Source: Oxalobacteraceae bacterium (lineage in GTDB: Bacteria > Pseudomonadota > Gammaproteobacteria > Burkholderiales > Burkholderiaceae_D). Taken from it: DNA of 52,698 nt. Positions 18,261 to 28,001 of the stretch are shown here, piece by piece. Position numbers and translations under genes: made by a program. The first letter of the stretch is position 1. Every line of letters starts with the position of its first letter. Under the pieces are notes generated by a model. That model was not told where the DNA came from. It worked only from the letters and a program-made list of their open reading frames with translations, and made no database searches. The stretch covers positions 1 through 52,698 of the forward strand of contig JANXTY010000055.1 of assembly GCA_025352145.1 (NCBI GenBank). The letters are read 5' to 3'.

Positions 18261-19976
18261 ATGTCTACTGCTACGTCCCCTGCATCCTCCGGTATGGAAA
18301 GTTTCGCCGCCCTCTTTGAGGAGTCGTTGTCGCGTCAAGATATGCGCTCCGGTGAAGTTATTTCTGCTGAAGTAGTGCGTCTTGACCATAACTTCGTTAT
18401 CGTCAACGCCGGTCTTAAATCTGAAGCATTTATTCCCATTGAAGAATTTAAAAACGATCAAGGCGAACTTGAAGTTCAAGTAGGTGACTTCGTTTCGGTG
18501 GCGATCGAATCGTTGGAAAACGGTTTTGGCGACACTATCTTGTCGCGCGATAAAGCCAAACGCCTGTCCTCATGGCTCGCGCTTGAAAAAGCGATGGAGT
18601 CCGGTGAAATCGTCATCGGCACCGTTAACGGTAAAGTCAAAGGCGGTTTGACTGTGTTGACCAACGGCATTCGTGCTTTCTTGCCGGGTTCGCTGGTCGA
18701 TACTCGTCCCGTTAAAGACACGACTCCGTTTGAAGGCAAAACGATGGAGTTCAAAGTCATCAAGCTCGATCGTAAGCGCAACAACGTCGTGTTGTCGCGT
18801 CGTGCAGTGATCGAAGCATCGATGGGTGAAGAGCGTCAAAAATTGATGGAAACCTTGAAAGAGGGTACGGTCGTTACCGGCGTCGTTAAAAATATCACCG
18901 ACTACGGCGCATTCGTTGACCTTGGCGGTATCGATGGCCTATTGCACATCACCGACTTGGCATGGCGTCGTGTGCGTCATCCATCGGAAGTGCTCACAGT
19001 CGGTCAAGAGATTACTGCAAAAGTACTCAAGTACGATCAAGAGAAAAACCGTGTTTCACTCGGCGTCAAACAATTGGGCGACGATCCTTGGACTGGTTTG
19101 GCGCGTCGTTATCCACAACACACTCGCCTGTTCGGTAAAGTCACTAACCTCACCGACTACGGCGCATTCGTTGAAGTCGAGCAGGGTATTGAAGGCCTGG
19201 TTCACGTATCCGAAATGGATTGGACCAATAAGAACGTTGCGCCTAATAAAGTTGTCCAATTGGGCGACGAAGTTGAAGTCATGGTTTTGGAAATCGACGA
19301 AGAGCGTCGTCGCATCAGCCTCGGCATGAAGCAATGCAAAACGAATCCCTGGGACGATTTTGCAGTGAGCCACAAGAAAGGCGATAAAGTTCGTGGCGCG
19401 ATCAAATCAATCACTGACTTCGGCGTTTTCATTGGCTTGGCTGGCAACATCGACGGTCTGGTTCACTTGTCCGATTTGTCGTGGACCGAGACCGGTGAAG
19501 AGGCAGTGCGTCGCTTCAAGAAAGGTGACGAACTCGAAGCCTTGGTGCTTGCCATCGACGTTGAGCGTGAGCGTGTTTCCCTCGGCGTTAAACAACTCGA
19601 AGGCGATCCGTTCAACAACTTTGCAGCGATGAACGACAAGGGTGCATTGGTCACTGGTACCGTTAAATCAGTTGAGCCAAAAGGTGCTGTGATTCAGTTG
19701 TCGGAAGAAGTAGAGGGTTACCTGCGCGCATCCGAACTTTCCCGCGATCGTGTGGAAGATGCCGGTACACACTTGAAGGTGGGTGATACGGTTGAAGCAA
19801 TGGTTCTTAGCATTGATCGTAAAGCACGCGGTATTCAGCTCTCCATCAAGGCCAAAGACAGCGTAGAAACGCAAGAAGCCATGCAAAAAATGTCCGTAGC
19901 ATCGGATACCAATGCAGCTTCCGGCACAACCAGCCTGGGTGCGCTATTGAAGGCAAAGTTCGACAATAAAAACTGA
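18261..19976 (+). CDS. rpsA: 30S ribosomal protein S1
   Basis: The 571-aa protein holds six S1 (OB-fold) repeats; repeats 3-5 are most alike, each with DYGAFV or DFGVFI and [10 protein letters not shown]-like cores. S1 brings mRNA to the 30S subunit and is essential for most initiation. The 157-bp leader after cmk probably carries a promoter and the self-repression target known for rpsA in other bacteria, but I do not identify the exact element. The first 15 residues are Ser/Thr/Ala-rich. Confidence 0.97.
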   Translation: MSTATSPASSGMESFAALFEESLSRQDMRSGEVISAEVVRLDHNFVIVNAGLKSEAFIPIEEFKNDQGELEVQVGDFVSVAIESLENGFGDTILSRDKAKRLSSWLALEKAMESGEIVIGTVNGKVKGGLTVLTNGIRAFLPGSLVDTRPVKDTTPFEGKTMEFKVIKLDRKRNNVVLSRRAVIEASMGEERQKLMETLKEGTVVTGVVKNITDYGAFVDLGGIDGLLHITDLAWRRVRHPSEVLTVGQEITAKVLKYDQEKNRVSLGVKQLGDDPWTGLARRYPQHTRLFGKVTNLTDYGAFVEVEQGIEGLVHVSEMDWTNKNVAPNKVVQLGDEVEVMVLEIDEERRRISLGMKQCKTNPWDDFAVSHKKGDKVRGAIKSITDFGVFIGLAGNIDGLVHLSDLSWTETGEEAVRRFKKGDELEALVLAIDVERERVSLGVKQLEGDPFNNFAAMNDKGALVTGTVKSVEPKGAVIQLSEEVEGYLRASELSRDRVEDAGTHLKVGDTVEAMVLSIDRKARGIQLSIKAKDSVETQEAMQKMSVASDTNAASGTTSLGALLKAKFDNKN

Positions 19977-20018
19977 GTCATCAAGTAAGGCGCTTAGTAA
20001 CTTATGTCGAGTCTGTAG

Positions 20019-20324
20019 ATGACAAAGTCGGAATTGATCAATTGCCTGGCTGAGCGTTATGCTCAGCTGGTGGCTAAAGATGCGGATTGTGCGGTCAAAA
20101 CGATACTGGATGCGATGGCCGATGCTTTGGCAGTTGGTCAACGTATCGAAATACGTGGTTTTGGCAGCTTTTCCCTCAATTCCCGTCCGCCACGTGTTGG
20201 GCGTAATCCGAAGTCTGGCGATAAGGTGATGGTCCCTGAGAAACGGGTACCACATTTCAAACCAGGCAAGGAATTGCGTGAACGGGTCGACGCGATGGTG
20301 GGTAAGCCGATCATTAAAGACTAA
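20019..20324 (+). CDS. ihfB: Integration host factor subunit beta
   Basis: The 101-aa DNABII protein starts [14 protein letters not shown] and has the beta-arm segment [27 protein letters not shown] with the DNA-kinking proline (GRNPKSG), then [14 protein letters not shown]. With IhfA it bends DNA at specific sites in transcription and recombination. It follows rpsA by 42 bp and is closed by a terminator. Confidence 0.95.
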   Translation: MTKSELINCLAERYAQLVAKDADCAVKTILDAMADALAVGQRIEIRGFGSFSLNSRPPRVGRNPKSGDKVMVPEKRVPHFKPGKELRERVDAMVGKPIIKD

Positions 20325-20341
20325 GATTTGCAGCACAATGA

Positions 20342-20369
20342 AACGGCATCTTCGGGTGCCGTTTTTTTT
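20342..20369 (+). terminator. Rho-independent terminator after ihfB
   Basis: The stem AACGGCA/TGCCGTT with a short loop is followed by eight T. It starts 18 bases after the ihfB stop. Confidence 0.85.
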
Positions 20370-20449
20370 CGCGTACAATTTCGCTTTAAAATTGAGATCG
20401 ATTCATTGTTATGTCGCCTCGAACAATGAGACATTAAGGAATGTGCGAG

Positions 20450-20761
20450 ATGAAGCTTCTACTCAGAATTATCGGTGCGGCATTGTTCATTGTTATTTTT
20501 GGACTCGCACTTCACAATATGGAGATAGTATCGCTTCATTTTTTTCTTGGTTATGAAGTGAGGAGTCCACTGGTTCTTTTCTTATTTTGTTTTTTTGTGC
20601 TGGGTTTTGTTTTTGGTGTGATTGCTATGATGCCGACCGTGTTTCGGCAACGACATGAGCTTTCGAAGTTAAAAAAAGACTTGATGACCATCCAAAAAGA
20701 AATTGAGACACAGCAAAGAAATCGTATACAGCCGCCGCAACCGGATAGTATCGTCAATTGA
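20450..20761 (+). CDS. lapA: Lipopolysaccharide assembly protein A
   Basis: The 103-aa protein has two transmembrane helices (about 5-22 and 38-60) around a short loop (HFFLGYEVRSP) and a C-terminal cytoplasmic coiled coil rich in Lys, Glu and Gln, the LapA (DUF1049) layout. LapA works with LapB in controlling LPS synthesis through LpxC turnover. I chose ATG 20450 because AAGGA is 9 bases upstream; the ATG at 20441 directly abuts that site. Confidence 0.88.
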   Translation: MKLLLRIIGAALFIVIFGLALHNMEIVSLHFFLGYEVRSPLVLFLFCFFVLGFVFGVIAMMPTVFRQRHELSKLKKDLMTIQKEIETQQRNRIQPPQPDSIVN

Positions 20762-20836
20762 TTGTTACGGCTATCGTCTCTTCCCTTATTGGTGAAATTT
20801 GTAGAGAATTTTTTTTCATGACGAAGTCAGGACAAT

Positions 20837-22012
20837 ATGGAATTTGAAGTTTGGTGGATGCTGGCGATACCGGTCTTTTTTGGATTGGGCTGGGGTGCTG
20901 CACGTGTGGATATCAAGCAATTACTTTCCGAATCACGCAGCCTGCCTCGTGGGTATTTCAAAGGGCTCAATTTTTTACTTAATGAGCAGCCTGATAAGGC
21001 GATTGATGCCTTTATCGAGATTGTTACGCTTGATCCAGAAACTGCCGACATGCATTTCGCTTTGGGAAATTTGTTTCGCCGTCGTGGTGAAACAGAGCGT
21101 GCTATTCGAGTCCATCAGAGTTTGTTATTCAGACCCGATTTGCCACCAGAGCAGAAGGTGCATGCGCAATACGAATTGGGTCAGGATTACCTGAAAGCTG
21201 GATTGCTCGATCGTGCAGAAGAAACCTTCAACCAGCTGCTCAATTCGCAATACAGTGCGCAGGCCCGTAGAGCATTACTTGAAATTTATCAGCGTGAAAA
21301 AGAATGGACTCGTGCCATCGAAGCTGCTGAAGCGTTGCAAGAATCTGGTGCGGGGGGGCGTCAAAAAGAAATCGCACAGTTTTATTGTGAGCTTGCCCAA
21401 GATGCTTTGGTACATACTCATCCCGCTGCCGCAATGCCGATCTTGGAAAAAGCCTTGTCTGCAGATCGTAAAAATGTTCGTGCGACGATGCTCATTGGCG
21501 ACGTACATTTGGCAAATGGTGCCACTGAGGAGGCCTTGATAGCATGGCGCAGGGTTGAGCAACAAAGCGTTCCCCACGTCGCCTTGGTTGCGCAGAGATT
21601 GATGGATGGTTACCGTAGCGTGGGTCGGCCACAAGAAGGCGTCAATTTGTTGAAAACGTATCTGGCGGAAACCCCCTCCATTGATCTATTGGAAGTGGTA
21701 TTTAAAGCTGTTATAGAACTGGACGGCGTGGAAGCGGCTAACCAGCTTGTTAGTGATGAGTTGCGTCGCACGCCGACTTTACTGGGTTTGGACAAGTTGC
21801 TTGAGGCGCGTTTGATGACGGCGCGCCCCGAGGTACGTCCCGAACTTTCGCTGGTCAAGAGCCTGGTGCATAGCTACGCCCAGAAATTGGCGCGTTACCA
21901 GTGCAGTCACTGCGGATTTAAGGCGCGCCAGTTCTATTGGCAATGCCCCGGTTGTAATCAGTGGGAGAGTTATCCTCCTCGACGGACCGAAGAACTCAAT
22001 GTGATGAATTAG
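20837..22012 (+). CDS. lapB: Lipopolysaccharide assembly protein B
   Basis: The 391-aa protein has an N-terminal membrane anchor (MLAIPVFFGLGWGAA), a string of TPR repeats (about 35-340) and a rubredoxin-like metal knuckle with Cys356, Cys359, Cys370 and Cys373. This is the LapB (YciM) architecture. LapB acts at the inner membrane with FtsH to adjust LpxC and LPS supply. It is 75 bp after lapA in the conserved order ihfB-lapA-lapB. Confidence 0.93.
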   Translation: MEFEVWWMLAIPVFFGLGWGAARVDIKQLLSESRSLPRGYFKGLNFLLNEQPDKAIDAFIEIVTLDPETADMHFALGNLFRRRGETERAIRVHQSLLFRPDLPPEQKVHAQYELGQDYLKAGLLDRAEETFNQLLNSQYSAQARRALLEIYQREKEWTRAIEAAEALQESGAGGRQKEIAQFYCELAQDALVHTHPAAAMPILEKALSADRKNVRATMLIGDVHLANGATEEALIAWRRVEQQSVPHVALVAQRLMDGYRSVGRPQEGVNLLKTYLAETPSIDLLEVVFKAVIELDGVEAANQLVSDELRRTPTLLGLDKLLEARLMTARPEVRPELSLVKSLVHSYAQKLARYQCSHCGFKARQFYWQCPGCNQWESYPPRRTEELNVMN

Positions 22013-22111
22013 GATTGCACGGTAACGAAGATCGACGAGAGGTACACACGCGTCTTTGATCCCCTTGCATTTGATTCGTCTCTTTAACCTTACCATGTAA
22101 AAATTAACCCC

Positions 22112-23482
22112 ATGAAAATTACGATTATTGGCACTGGCTACGTCGGCTTGGTGACAGGCGCTTGTTTAGCCGAGCTTGGTAACGATGTGTTTTGTCTGGA
22201 TGTGGACCAGCGTAAGATCGATCTGCTTAATAGCGGGGGTATTCCGATTCATGAGCCGGGGCTGGGAGACATTGTCGCGCGTAATCGCCGCACTGGGCGT
22301 CTGAAATTTTCCACCGATGTGGCGGCCAGCGTTGCTCATGGCGAGATTCAATTCATTGCGGTCGGAACTCCCCCGGATGAAGATGGGTCGGCTGATCTCC
22401 AATATGTATTAAGCGCGGCCCGAAATATTGGCAGGTACATGCACGGTTTTAAGGTGGTCGTCGACAAATCCACAGTGCCGGTAGGTACTGCCGATAAGGT
22501 ACGGGCTGCTATTCAAGCTGAGTTAAATGTGCGTTCTGGATTGGAAAAATTCTCAGTGGTATCGAATCCAGAATTTTTGAAAGAGGGTGCGGCAGTAGAA
22601 GATTTTATGCGGCCAGATCGGATCGTCATCGGTTGCGATCATACGGTCGAGGGTCAACATGCACACGCCGTCATGAAGCAGCTCTACATGCCGTTTAACC
22701 GTAATCATGAACGTACTTTCTGGATGGATGTGCGCTCCGCAGAATTCACGAAATATGCGGCCAACGCGATGCTGGCGACGCGTATCTCCTTCATGAATGA
22801 GTTGGCCAATCTTGCGGACAAAGTAGGGGCTGACATCGAAGCTGTGCGTCATGGTATTGGCTCAGATCCTCGTATCGGTTATAGTTTTTTGTATGCTGGA
22901 TGCGGCTATGGCGGTTCTTGTTTCCCTAAGGACGTGCAAGCACTGGAACGAACTGCAAGAGATTATGGTCAGGACTTATTAATTTTGCGTGCTGTGGAAG
23001 CAGTCAACGACAATCAGAAATATATACTGGGAAGAAAAATTGTCGAGCGCTTTGGCGAAGATTTGACAGGTAAACATTTTGCGTTGTGGGGTTTGGCGTT
23101 CAAGCCCAATACCGATGACATGAGGGAGGCTTCTTCGCGTGTGTTGTTGCAAGAATTGCTGGAGCGTGGTGCGTCAGTCGCAGTGTATGACCCAGTTGCC
23201 ATGAGAGAGGCGAAGCGCGTGTTAAGCCTCGATTTTGAATCGACGGATAAGCTATCGCGGATTCGTTTTGCTGAAGATCCTGCGGATGCATTGAGTGGCG
23301 CCGATGCATTGGCGATTGTCACGGAATGGAAAACTTTCCGTAGCCCGGATTTTGAGCAGTTAAAACAATTACTGAAAACACCCATTATTTTCGATGGCCG
23401 TAATTTATTTGAGCCCGACCTGATGGCTGACGCCGGATTTGAATATCACGGAATCGGTCGGTCTATATTAACTAAAACATGA
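22112..23482 (+). CDS. ugd: UDP-glucose 6-dehydrogenase
   Basis: The 456-aa protein has the NAD-binding start [47 protein letters not shown] and the catalytic Cys270 in YGGSCFPKD. It oxidises UDP-glucose to UDP-glucuronate for surface polysaccharides or lipid A changes. Its stop overlaps the rfaE1 start (ATGA), so both are in one surface-sugar operon downstream of lapA-lapB. Confidence 0.95.
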   Translation: MKITIIGTGYVGLVTGACLAELGNDVFCLDVDQRKIDLLNSGGIPIHEPGLGDIVARNRRTGRLKFSTDVAASVAHGEIQFIAVGTPPDEDGSADLQYVLSAARNIGRYMHGFKVVVDKSTVPVGTADKVRAAIQAELNVRSGLEKFSVVSNPEFLKEGAAVEDFMRPDRIVIGCDHTVEGQHAHAVMKQLYMPFNRNHERTFWMDVRSAEFTKYAANAMLATRISFMNELANLADKVGADIEAVRHGIGSDPRIGYSFLYAGCGYGGSCFPKDVQALERTARDYGQDLLILRAVEAVNDNQKYILGRKIVERFGEDLTGKHFALWGLAFKPNTDDMREASSRVLLQELLERGASVAVYDPVAMREAKRVLSLDFESTDKLSRIRFAEDPADALSGADALAIVTEWKTFRSPDFEQLKQLLKTPIIFDGRNLFEPDLMADAGFEYHGIGRSILTKT

Positions 23483-24441
23483 GTACTTGCATGACGAATT
23501 CAATAACTAATTCGATAGTGGATTCACTCAATGCTGCGCGCCTCCTGATTACTGGCGATGTGATGCTGGATCGATACTGGTTCGGTGAAGTCAATCGTAT
23601 TTCGCCAGAAGCACCTGTTCCGATTGTGCGTGTCGAGCGTCGTGAAGAACGGCTCGGCGGCGCAGCCAATGTGGCGCGCAATGCTGCTGCACTGGGCGCC
23701 CAAACGGGCTTACTTGGTGTCGTTGGTGCGGATGAGGCGGGAGATAATGTCGAAAGCTTGCTGGCTCATTCGAGCATCAAAAGTTATCTTAACCGTGATG
23801 TTTCGATCTCAACCATCATTAAACTCAGAGTGATCGGCAGACAGCAGCAATTGTTGCGTGTTGATTTTGAAAATCCCCCGACTGATGCCGTGTTGCGCGA
23901 TAAGCTGACACAGTTCAATGCATTGTTGCCGCATTACGACGTGATCGTATTGTCGGATTATGCGAAAGGAAGTTTGGTCAATGTCGCGACCATGATCGCT
24001 GCTGCCAAGCAAGCGGGGAAATGCATTTTGGTCGATCCCAAAGGCGATGATTTTTCCTGTTACGCAGGAGCGACTGTATTGACGCCGAATAAATCTGAGA
24101 TGCGGCGCATCGTTGGGTCCTGGTCATCGGAAGAGCAGTTAACAAGCAAGTCGCAGCAGTTGAGAACCTCGCTCGGGTTAGAAGCGTTATTGTTGACACG
24201 ATCAGAAGAGGGCATGACACTTTATACTGAACAAGAAGTGATGCATGTACCCACAATGGCACGCGAAGTTTTTGATGTATCCGGTGCAGGTGATACCGTG
24301 ATCGCAACCTTGGCGGTGATGTTGGGCGCAGGTATGGCGATTGGGGATGCGGTGGTCACGGCTAATCGTGCCGGTGGCATTGTTGTGGGCAAACTAGGCA
24401 CAGCCACAGTGACTAAAGCAGAATTGTTTTCTGCAACGTAA
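23479..24441 (+). CDS. rfaE1: D-glycero-beta-D-manno-heptose-7-phosphate kinase
   Basis: The 320-aa PfkB/ribokinase-fold kinase has [28 protein letters not shown] and the anion hole and catalytic Asp in [15 protein letters not shown]. It makes heptose-1,7-bisphosphate for the LPS inner core. Only the kinase half is present; the adenylyltransferase domain found in fused HldE is absent, so a separate rfaE2 gene is expected. The start overlaps the ugd stop by 4 bp. The next step gene hldD, often a neighbour, is not here. Confidence 0.92.
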   Translation: MSTCMTNSITNSIVDSLNAARLLITGDVMLDRYWFGEVNRISPEAPVPIVRVERREERLGGAANVARNAAALGAQTGLLGVVGADEAGDNVESLLAHSSIKSYLNRDVSISTIIKLRVIGRQQQLLRVDFENPPTDAVLRDKLTQFNALLPHYDVIVLSDYAKGSLVNVATMIAAAKQAGKCILVDPKGDDFSCYAGATVLTPNKSEMRRIVGSWSSEEQLTSKSQQLRTSLGLEALLLTRSEEGMTLYTEQEVMHVPTMAREVFDVSGAGDTVIATLAVMLGAGMAIGDAVVTANRAGGIVVGKLGTATVTKAELFSAT

Positions 24442-24558
24442 GTGCGGCCGCAGTCGAGATTGATGTCAACTGCTTGATGTGCAATGCGTTGGGGATGGTG
24501 TTGGAAGAGTACTTTGGACATTCTTTTTTTAATGTATTTTTTAGATTGGAGCACGGAC

Positions 24559-24975
24559 ATGTTTAAAAAATTGGCACTTTCCCTGTTGATGTTTGTCTTT
24601 TCGACTGGTTTTGCATTCGCACAAATTGATGTCAACAAAGCAGACCAAGCTGCTCTTGATGGCATCAAAGGCGTAGGCCCAAAAATGTCAAAGACGATCC
24701 TGGATGAGAGAAAAAAAGCGGGGGATTTTAAAGATTGGGCTGACTTCCAGTCTCGTGTAAAGGGCATTGGCGAAAAGAATTCCGCCAATTTATCGAAGGC
24801 TGGTTTGACCGTTAATGGCCGCAGCAAAGAAGGTGTATCGACGACCGAAGTAAAAGTCGCCAAACCTGTGAATGTGAAGCCGTCACAGGCGGCCGGGTCC
24901 GATAGTAGCGAAGGCAGTACGCAGAAAAAATCGTCCGCTAAGGCGTCTGCTGCTGCGGTATCTGCACCTAAGTAA
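24559..24975 (+). CDS. ComEA-like secreted helix-hairpin-helix protein
   Basis: The 138-aa protein has a signal peptide (MFKKLALSLLMFVFSTGFAFA), a ComEA-type helix-hairpin-helix pair (about 23-80: IDVNKADQAALDGIKGVGPK and FQSRVKGIGEKNSANL) and a low-complexity Lys/Ser/Ala tail. ComEA proteins bind DNA in the periplasm in natural transformation. No other competence gene is in view, so that role is only inferred. I chose ATG 24559 because GGAG lies 7 bases upstream and the signal peptide begins there. Confidence 0.8.
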   Translation: MFKKLALSLLMFVFSTGFAFAQIDVNKADQAALDGIKGVGPKMSKTILDERKKAGDFKDWADFQSRVKGIGEKNSANLSKAGLTVNGRSKEGVSTTEVKVAKPVNVKPSQAAGSDSSEGSTQKKSSAKASAAAVSAPK

Positions 24976-25003
24976 TTTGCTCAGCTGTAGTATTTATCTG
25001 ATT

Positions 25004-25151
25004 TTTGCATACATTATGTGAGTCCCCGCCTGTCTTTTGATTCGCAACGAACAATTTTCGGTCGGGGGGAATGCTACGGCATCTCCTCGGAAAAATTTCT
25101 TGCAAACCAAAAATATGCGCGATTCTCTTCTTGATTTGTGCAAAGATCAGG
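25004..25151 (+). repeat. Structured intergenic element, copy B
   Basis: This copy matches 12211-12368 at both ends. The outer stem (25004-25015 with about 25133-25144) is kept, though imperfectly: two G-U pairs and one mismatch replace Watson-Crick pairs of copy A. The inner part differs but again can fold. It lies in the 329-base gap between the comEA-like gene and cysM, on the cysM strand. Just downstream is a 7-bp hairpin (25157-25163 with 25174-25180). Nothing else in the gap looks like a gene. Confidence 0.55.
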
Positions 25152-25304
25152 TGAAAAATCCCGTATAAATTTGCGGGATTCCCTTATAAATTTTAATTGC
25201 CGCGCGGCTTTTTAGTGCAGATAAAAACTCACGAAGAAATGGTTGTATTCTCCATTTCACCTCCGATTACCATACTTGTTTTACCCAATGGAGATATCTG
25301 AGCT

Positions 25305-26207
25305 ATGCCTTACTTGACTATTGAAGACACCATTGGAAATACACCACTAGTGTGCCTAAAGCGTATCCCTGGCGAAGAAAGTGTAAGGCGTAATAATGTA
25401 ATCCTGGGAAAAATGGAAGGCAATAATCCAGCGGGTTCAGTCAAAGATCGGCCAGCCATGTCGATGATACTGCATGCCGAGGAGCGTGGCGACATCAAGC
25501 CCGGCGATACGCTCATTGAAGCGACCAGTGGGAATACGGGCATAGCGCTGGCAATGGCGGCGGCCATGCGTGGTTTCAAAATGGTGTTGCTAATGCCTGA
25601 AAATTTAAGTATAGAGCGGCGTCAAAGTATGGCCGCTTACGGTGCCAGTATCATCCTGACCCCGAAAGCGGGTGGTATGGAAACCGCGCGTGACATGGCG
25701 GAGCAAATGCAGAAAGAAGGTAGGGGCTTTATTCTCGACCAGTTCGCCAATCCAGATAATCCACGAGCCCATTATGAAGCGACCGGCCCGGAAATATGGC
25801 GCGATACAGGCGGTAAGGTGACGCATTTTATTAGTGCCATGGGAACTACCGGTACCATTATGGGCGTTTCTCAGTATCTCAAAGAGAAAAATCCGGCGAT
25901 CCACATTATTGGTGTGCAACCGGAAGAGGGTTCGCAAATTCCAGGTATTCGGAAATGGTCAGATGCCTATTTACCCCAAATTTATGATAAGTCGAAAGTC
26001 GATCAACTCGACTATGTTACTCAGGCCGCAGCAGAACTTATGGCACGCCGACTGGCGGTGGAAGAGGGAATTTTTTGTGGAATATCGGCTGCCGGTGCTT
26101 GCGAAGTCGCTTTACGGATTTCTCAAAAGGCTGAGAATGCCACCATTGTTTTCATTGTGTGCGATCGCGGCGATCGCTATTTATCTACAGGTGTTTTCCC
26201 CGCTTAG
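25305..26207 (+). CDS. cysM: Cysteine synthase B
   Basis: The 300-aa fold-type II PLP enzyme has the PLP lysine Lys47 in NPAGSVKDRPA, the phosphate-binding SGNTG (75-79) and GTTGTIMG. The short C-terminus and IGVQPEEGSQIPGIRKW match CysM better than CysK. It makes cysteine from O-acetylserine with sulfide or thiosulfate. Its upstream region contains the structured element and a hairpin that could affect expression. Confidence 0.93.
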   Translation: MPYLTIEDTIGNTPLVCLKRIPGEESVRRNNVILGKMEGNNPAGSVKDRPAMSMILHAEERGDIKPGDTLIEATSGNTGIALAMAAAMRGFKMVLLMPENLSIERRQSMAAYGASIILTPKAGGMETARDMAEQMQKEGRGFILDQFANPDNPRAHYEATGPEIWRDTGGKVTHFISAMGTTGTIMGVSQYLKEKNPAIHIIGVQPEEGSQIPGIRKWSDAYLPQIYDKSKVDQLDYVTQAAAELMARRLAVEEGIFCGISAAGACEVALRISQKAENATIVFIVCDRGDRYLSTGVFPA

Positions 26208-26310
26208 TGAGTGCGTGGCGAATCCTTAGACTGCGCTGTGAAAATACAAATACGTGTCCCGTTTGGAACTATAGAAACACGGCCCAAAACGAGCCGTATA
26301 AAAATATCTG

Positions 26311-26640
26311 TTACGGACGTCCGGCACTTACATCTTTTGGCTTGAATTGCTTGTCGCTAATCCGAAATTTCTCGCGACGGTCACCCATCAAATAACGCAA
26401 GTCACGAATGCTCAGATCACTTACTTCATGCATGCGAATAAGTAAGGATGCGCCAACCGGCAATTTGTGATGCCGAATTTTGCTGATGACGGGAGGAGCA
26501 ACTTCAAGTGCACGAGATAACGCAGCATCATTTTTGAGCCGCAATTTTTCAATTAAAGTGTCCAGCAATCTATTCGGGTTATAGTCGCTCAGATCAGGAT
26601 CCATGTCGCCGTTGATGTCGCTTCCTGGTGAAGTAGTCAT
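26311..26640 (-). CDS. Small Xre/Cro-like HTH protein
   Basis: The 109-aa protein has a helix-turn-helix-like core (LLDTLIEKLRLKNDAALSRA, then LEVAPPVISKIRHHKLPVG) and ends FRISDKQFKPKDVSAGRP. It resembles small conserved putative regulators of Burkholderiales; its target is unknown. I chose ATG 26640; a start at 26676 would add 12 residues. It converges with cysM and is alone on its strand, with 240 bases to mltB. That upstream stretch (26641-26879) is AT-rich with no gene. Confidence 0.65.
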   Translation of the reverse strand: MTTSPGSDINGDMDPDLSDYNPNRLLDTLIEKLRLKNDAALSRALEVAPPVISKIRHHKLPVGASLLIRMHEVSDLSIRDLRYLMGDRREKFRISDKQFKPKDVSAGRP

Positions 26641-26879
26641 ATTTTCAGTTATTCCGATTGATGTGATGGTGACCAAGGGGCCGATTTACGTGACGCATTA
26701 ACTTTCTAAGTTCAGGCAACGTTACAGGAATATGTCCGAACTTCGTATTGTCATTGCAAAAATTATTGCAGATATGCGTAATATTCCAGCAATATAATGT
26801 AAAAAATGCTCGAAGGCAACGCTAAGCGTCACTTATTTAGTGAAAATTAAGGTGAATAATTATATTCGGTAAGGAAAAG

Positions 26880-28001
26880 TTACGGCTGGCGATCATGCGC
26901 GGTACGTAGCGCACGCCCCAGGTCAATGACGGACATCGCGTAAAAGAAGCTCCGGTTATATTGAGTAATTACAAAGAAATTATGGGCGCCTAGCCAGTAC
27001 TCCGTTGGTTCGGAGCCATTTTGTAAATCGACAAAGCCGAATTTCATGTCTAGTGGAGGAGCAGCGGTGAGCGAAACGCCAGCGGCATTAAAGGCTTCTA
27101 TAGGAAATTTTGCTTCTAAACCTTGCCCAATAAATAGACGCCAACGGCTTTCTTCTGACTCGATGGCTGTGGCGGGAAAGACAATCGGCGCGCCTGCTCG
27201 CCATCCATGTTCCACCAAAAAATTGGCGACGCTGCCAATGGCATCGACGGGTGAGTTGCGCAAATCAATGAGGCCGTCGCCATCAAAATCAATTGCAAAT
27301 CGTCGAATGCTGCTGGGCATAAATTGTGGCAATCCGATCGCCCCCGCATAAGAACCAAGCAGAGAGAAGGGATCGATTCCTGATTCACGAGCGTACAAAA
27401 GCATATTCTCTAGTTCACCGCGAAAAAAAACCATGCGCTCCAAGCGGGTAGGCGTATCTGGATAGTCGAAAGCGAGCGTGGTGAGGGCATCAAGTACGCG
27501 AAATTTCCCTGTATTGCGGCCATACAAAGTTTCCACACCAATGATGCTGACGATAATTTCTGCAGGGACGCCATATTGCATCTCGGCTCGGCTCAATGCA
27601 TCTGCATATCGATTCCAGAAAGCGACTCCTGCATGAATTCGAATCGGCTCCACAAAGCGTGCTCGATAGGCTGCCCAGTTTTTAGGTTGGCCGGAGGGCG
27701 CCGGTTTGATTAACTGAACTGTCGTTTCGACATAGTTGACCTTGCGCAGGAGGGTTTCTAGTTCTACCTTATTGAAGTCGTGCTTGGCGACCATTTGCTC
27801 GACAAATTCCGAGACAGCGTGCCATTGCCCGAAATTGGCGAATTCCCCTTGGCCGTCCATTGTGCTTGCAGTCTTCATACTTGCCTTGCGCATCGGCCCA
27901 GAGGGTGCTGCTACTGCGTGCATTTCCACGTGAAAAAAAGTGAAGAAAACGAGCGTCAAAATGGGTAGATGGAACCAAGTCTTCATCGATGGTAGGAGCA
28001 T
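26880..28001 (-). CDS. mltB: Membrane-bound lytic murein transglycosylase B
   Basis: The 373-aa protein starts with a hydrophobic signal sequence and has the MltB core: catalytic Glu157 (SIIGVETLYGR), YAGAIGLPQFMPSS, FDGDGLIDLRNSPVDAIGSVANFL and a C-terminal YNRSFFYAMSVIDLG. No lipobox Cys is visible, so the protein may be soluble in the periplasm. It cleaves peptidoglycan to 1,6-anhydro-muropeptides. The ATG at 28001 overlaps the tgpA end by 19 bp; ATG 27986 is the alternative. Confidence 0.9.
   Translation of the reverse strand: MLLPSMKTWFHLPILTLVFFTFFHVEMHAVAAPSGPMRKASMKTASTMDGQGEFANFGQWHAVSEFVEQMVAKHDFNKVELETLLRKVNYVETTVQLIKPAPSGQPKNWAAYRARFVEPIRIHAGVAFWNRYADALSRAEMQYGVPAEIIVSIIGVETLYGRNTGKFRVLDALTTLAFDYPDTPTRLERMVFFRGELENMLLYARESGIDPFSLLGSYAGAIGLPQFMPSSIRRFAIDFDGDGLIDLRNSPVDAIGSVANFLVEHGWRAGAPIVFPATAIESEESRWRLFIGQGLEAKFPIEAFNAAGVSLTAAPPLDMKFGFVDLQNGSEPTEYWLGAHNFFVITQYNRSFFYAMSVIDLGRALRTAHDRQP

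Noticed and set aside
26279-26298. Small hairpin between cysM and the HTH gene considered as a terminator
   Set aside because: The stem is only 5 bp and there is no T run on either strand.
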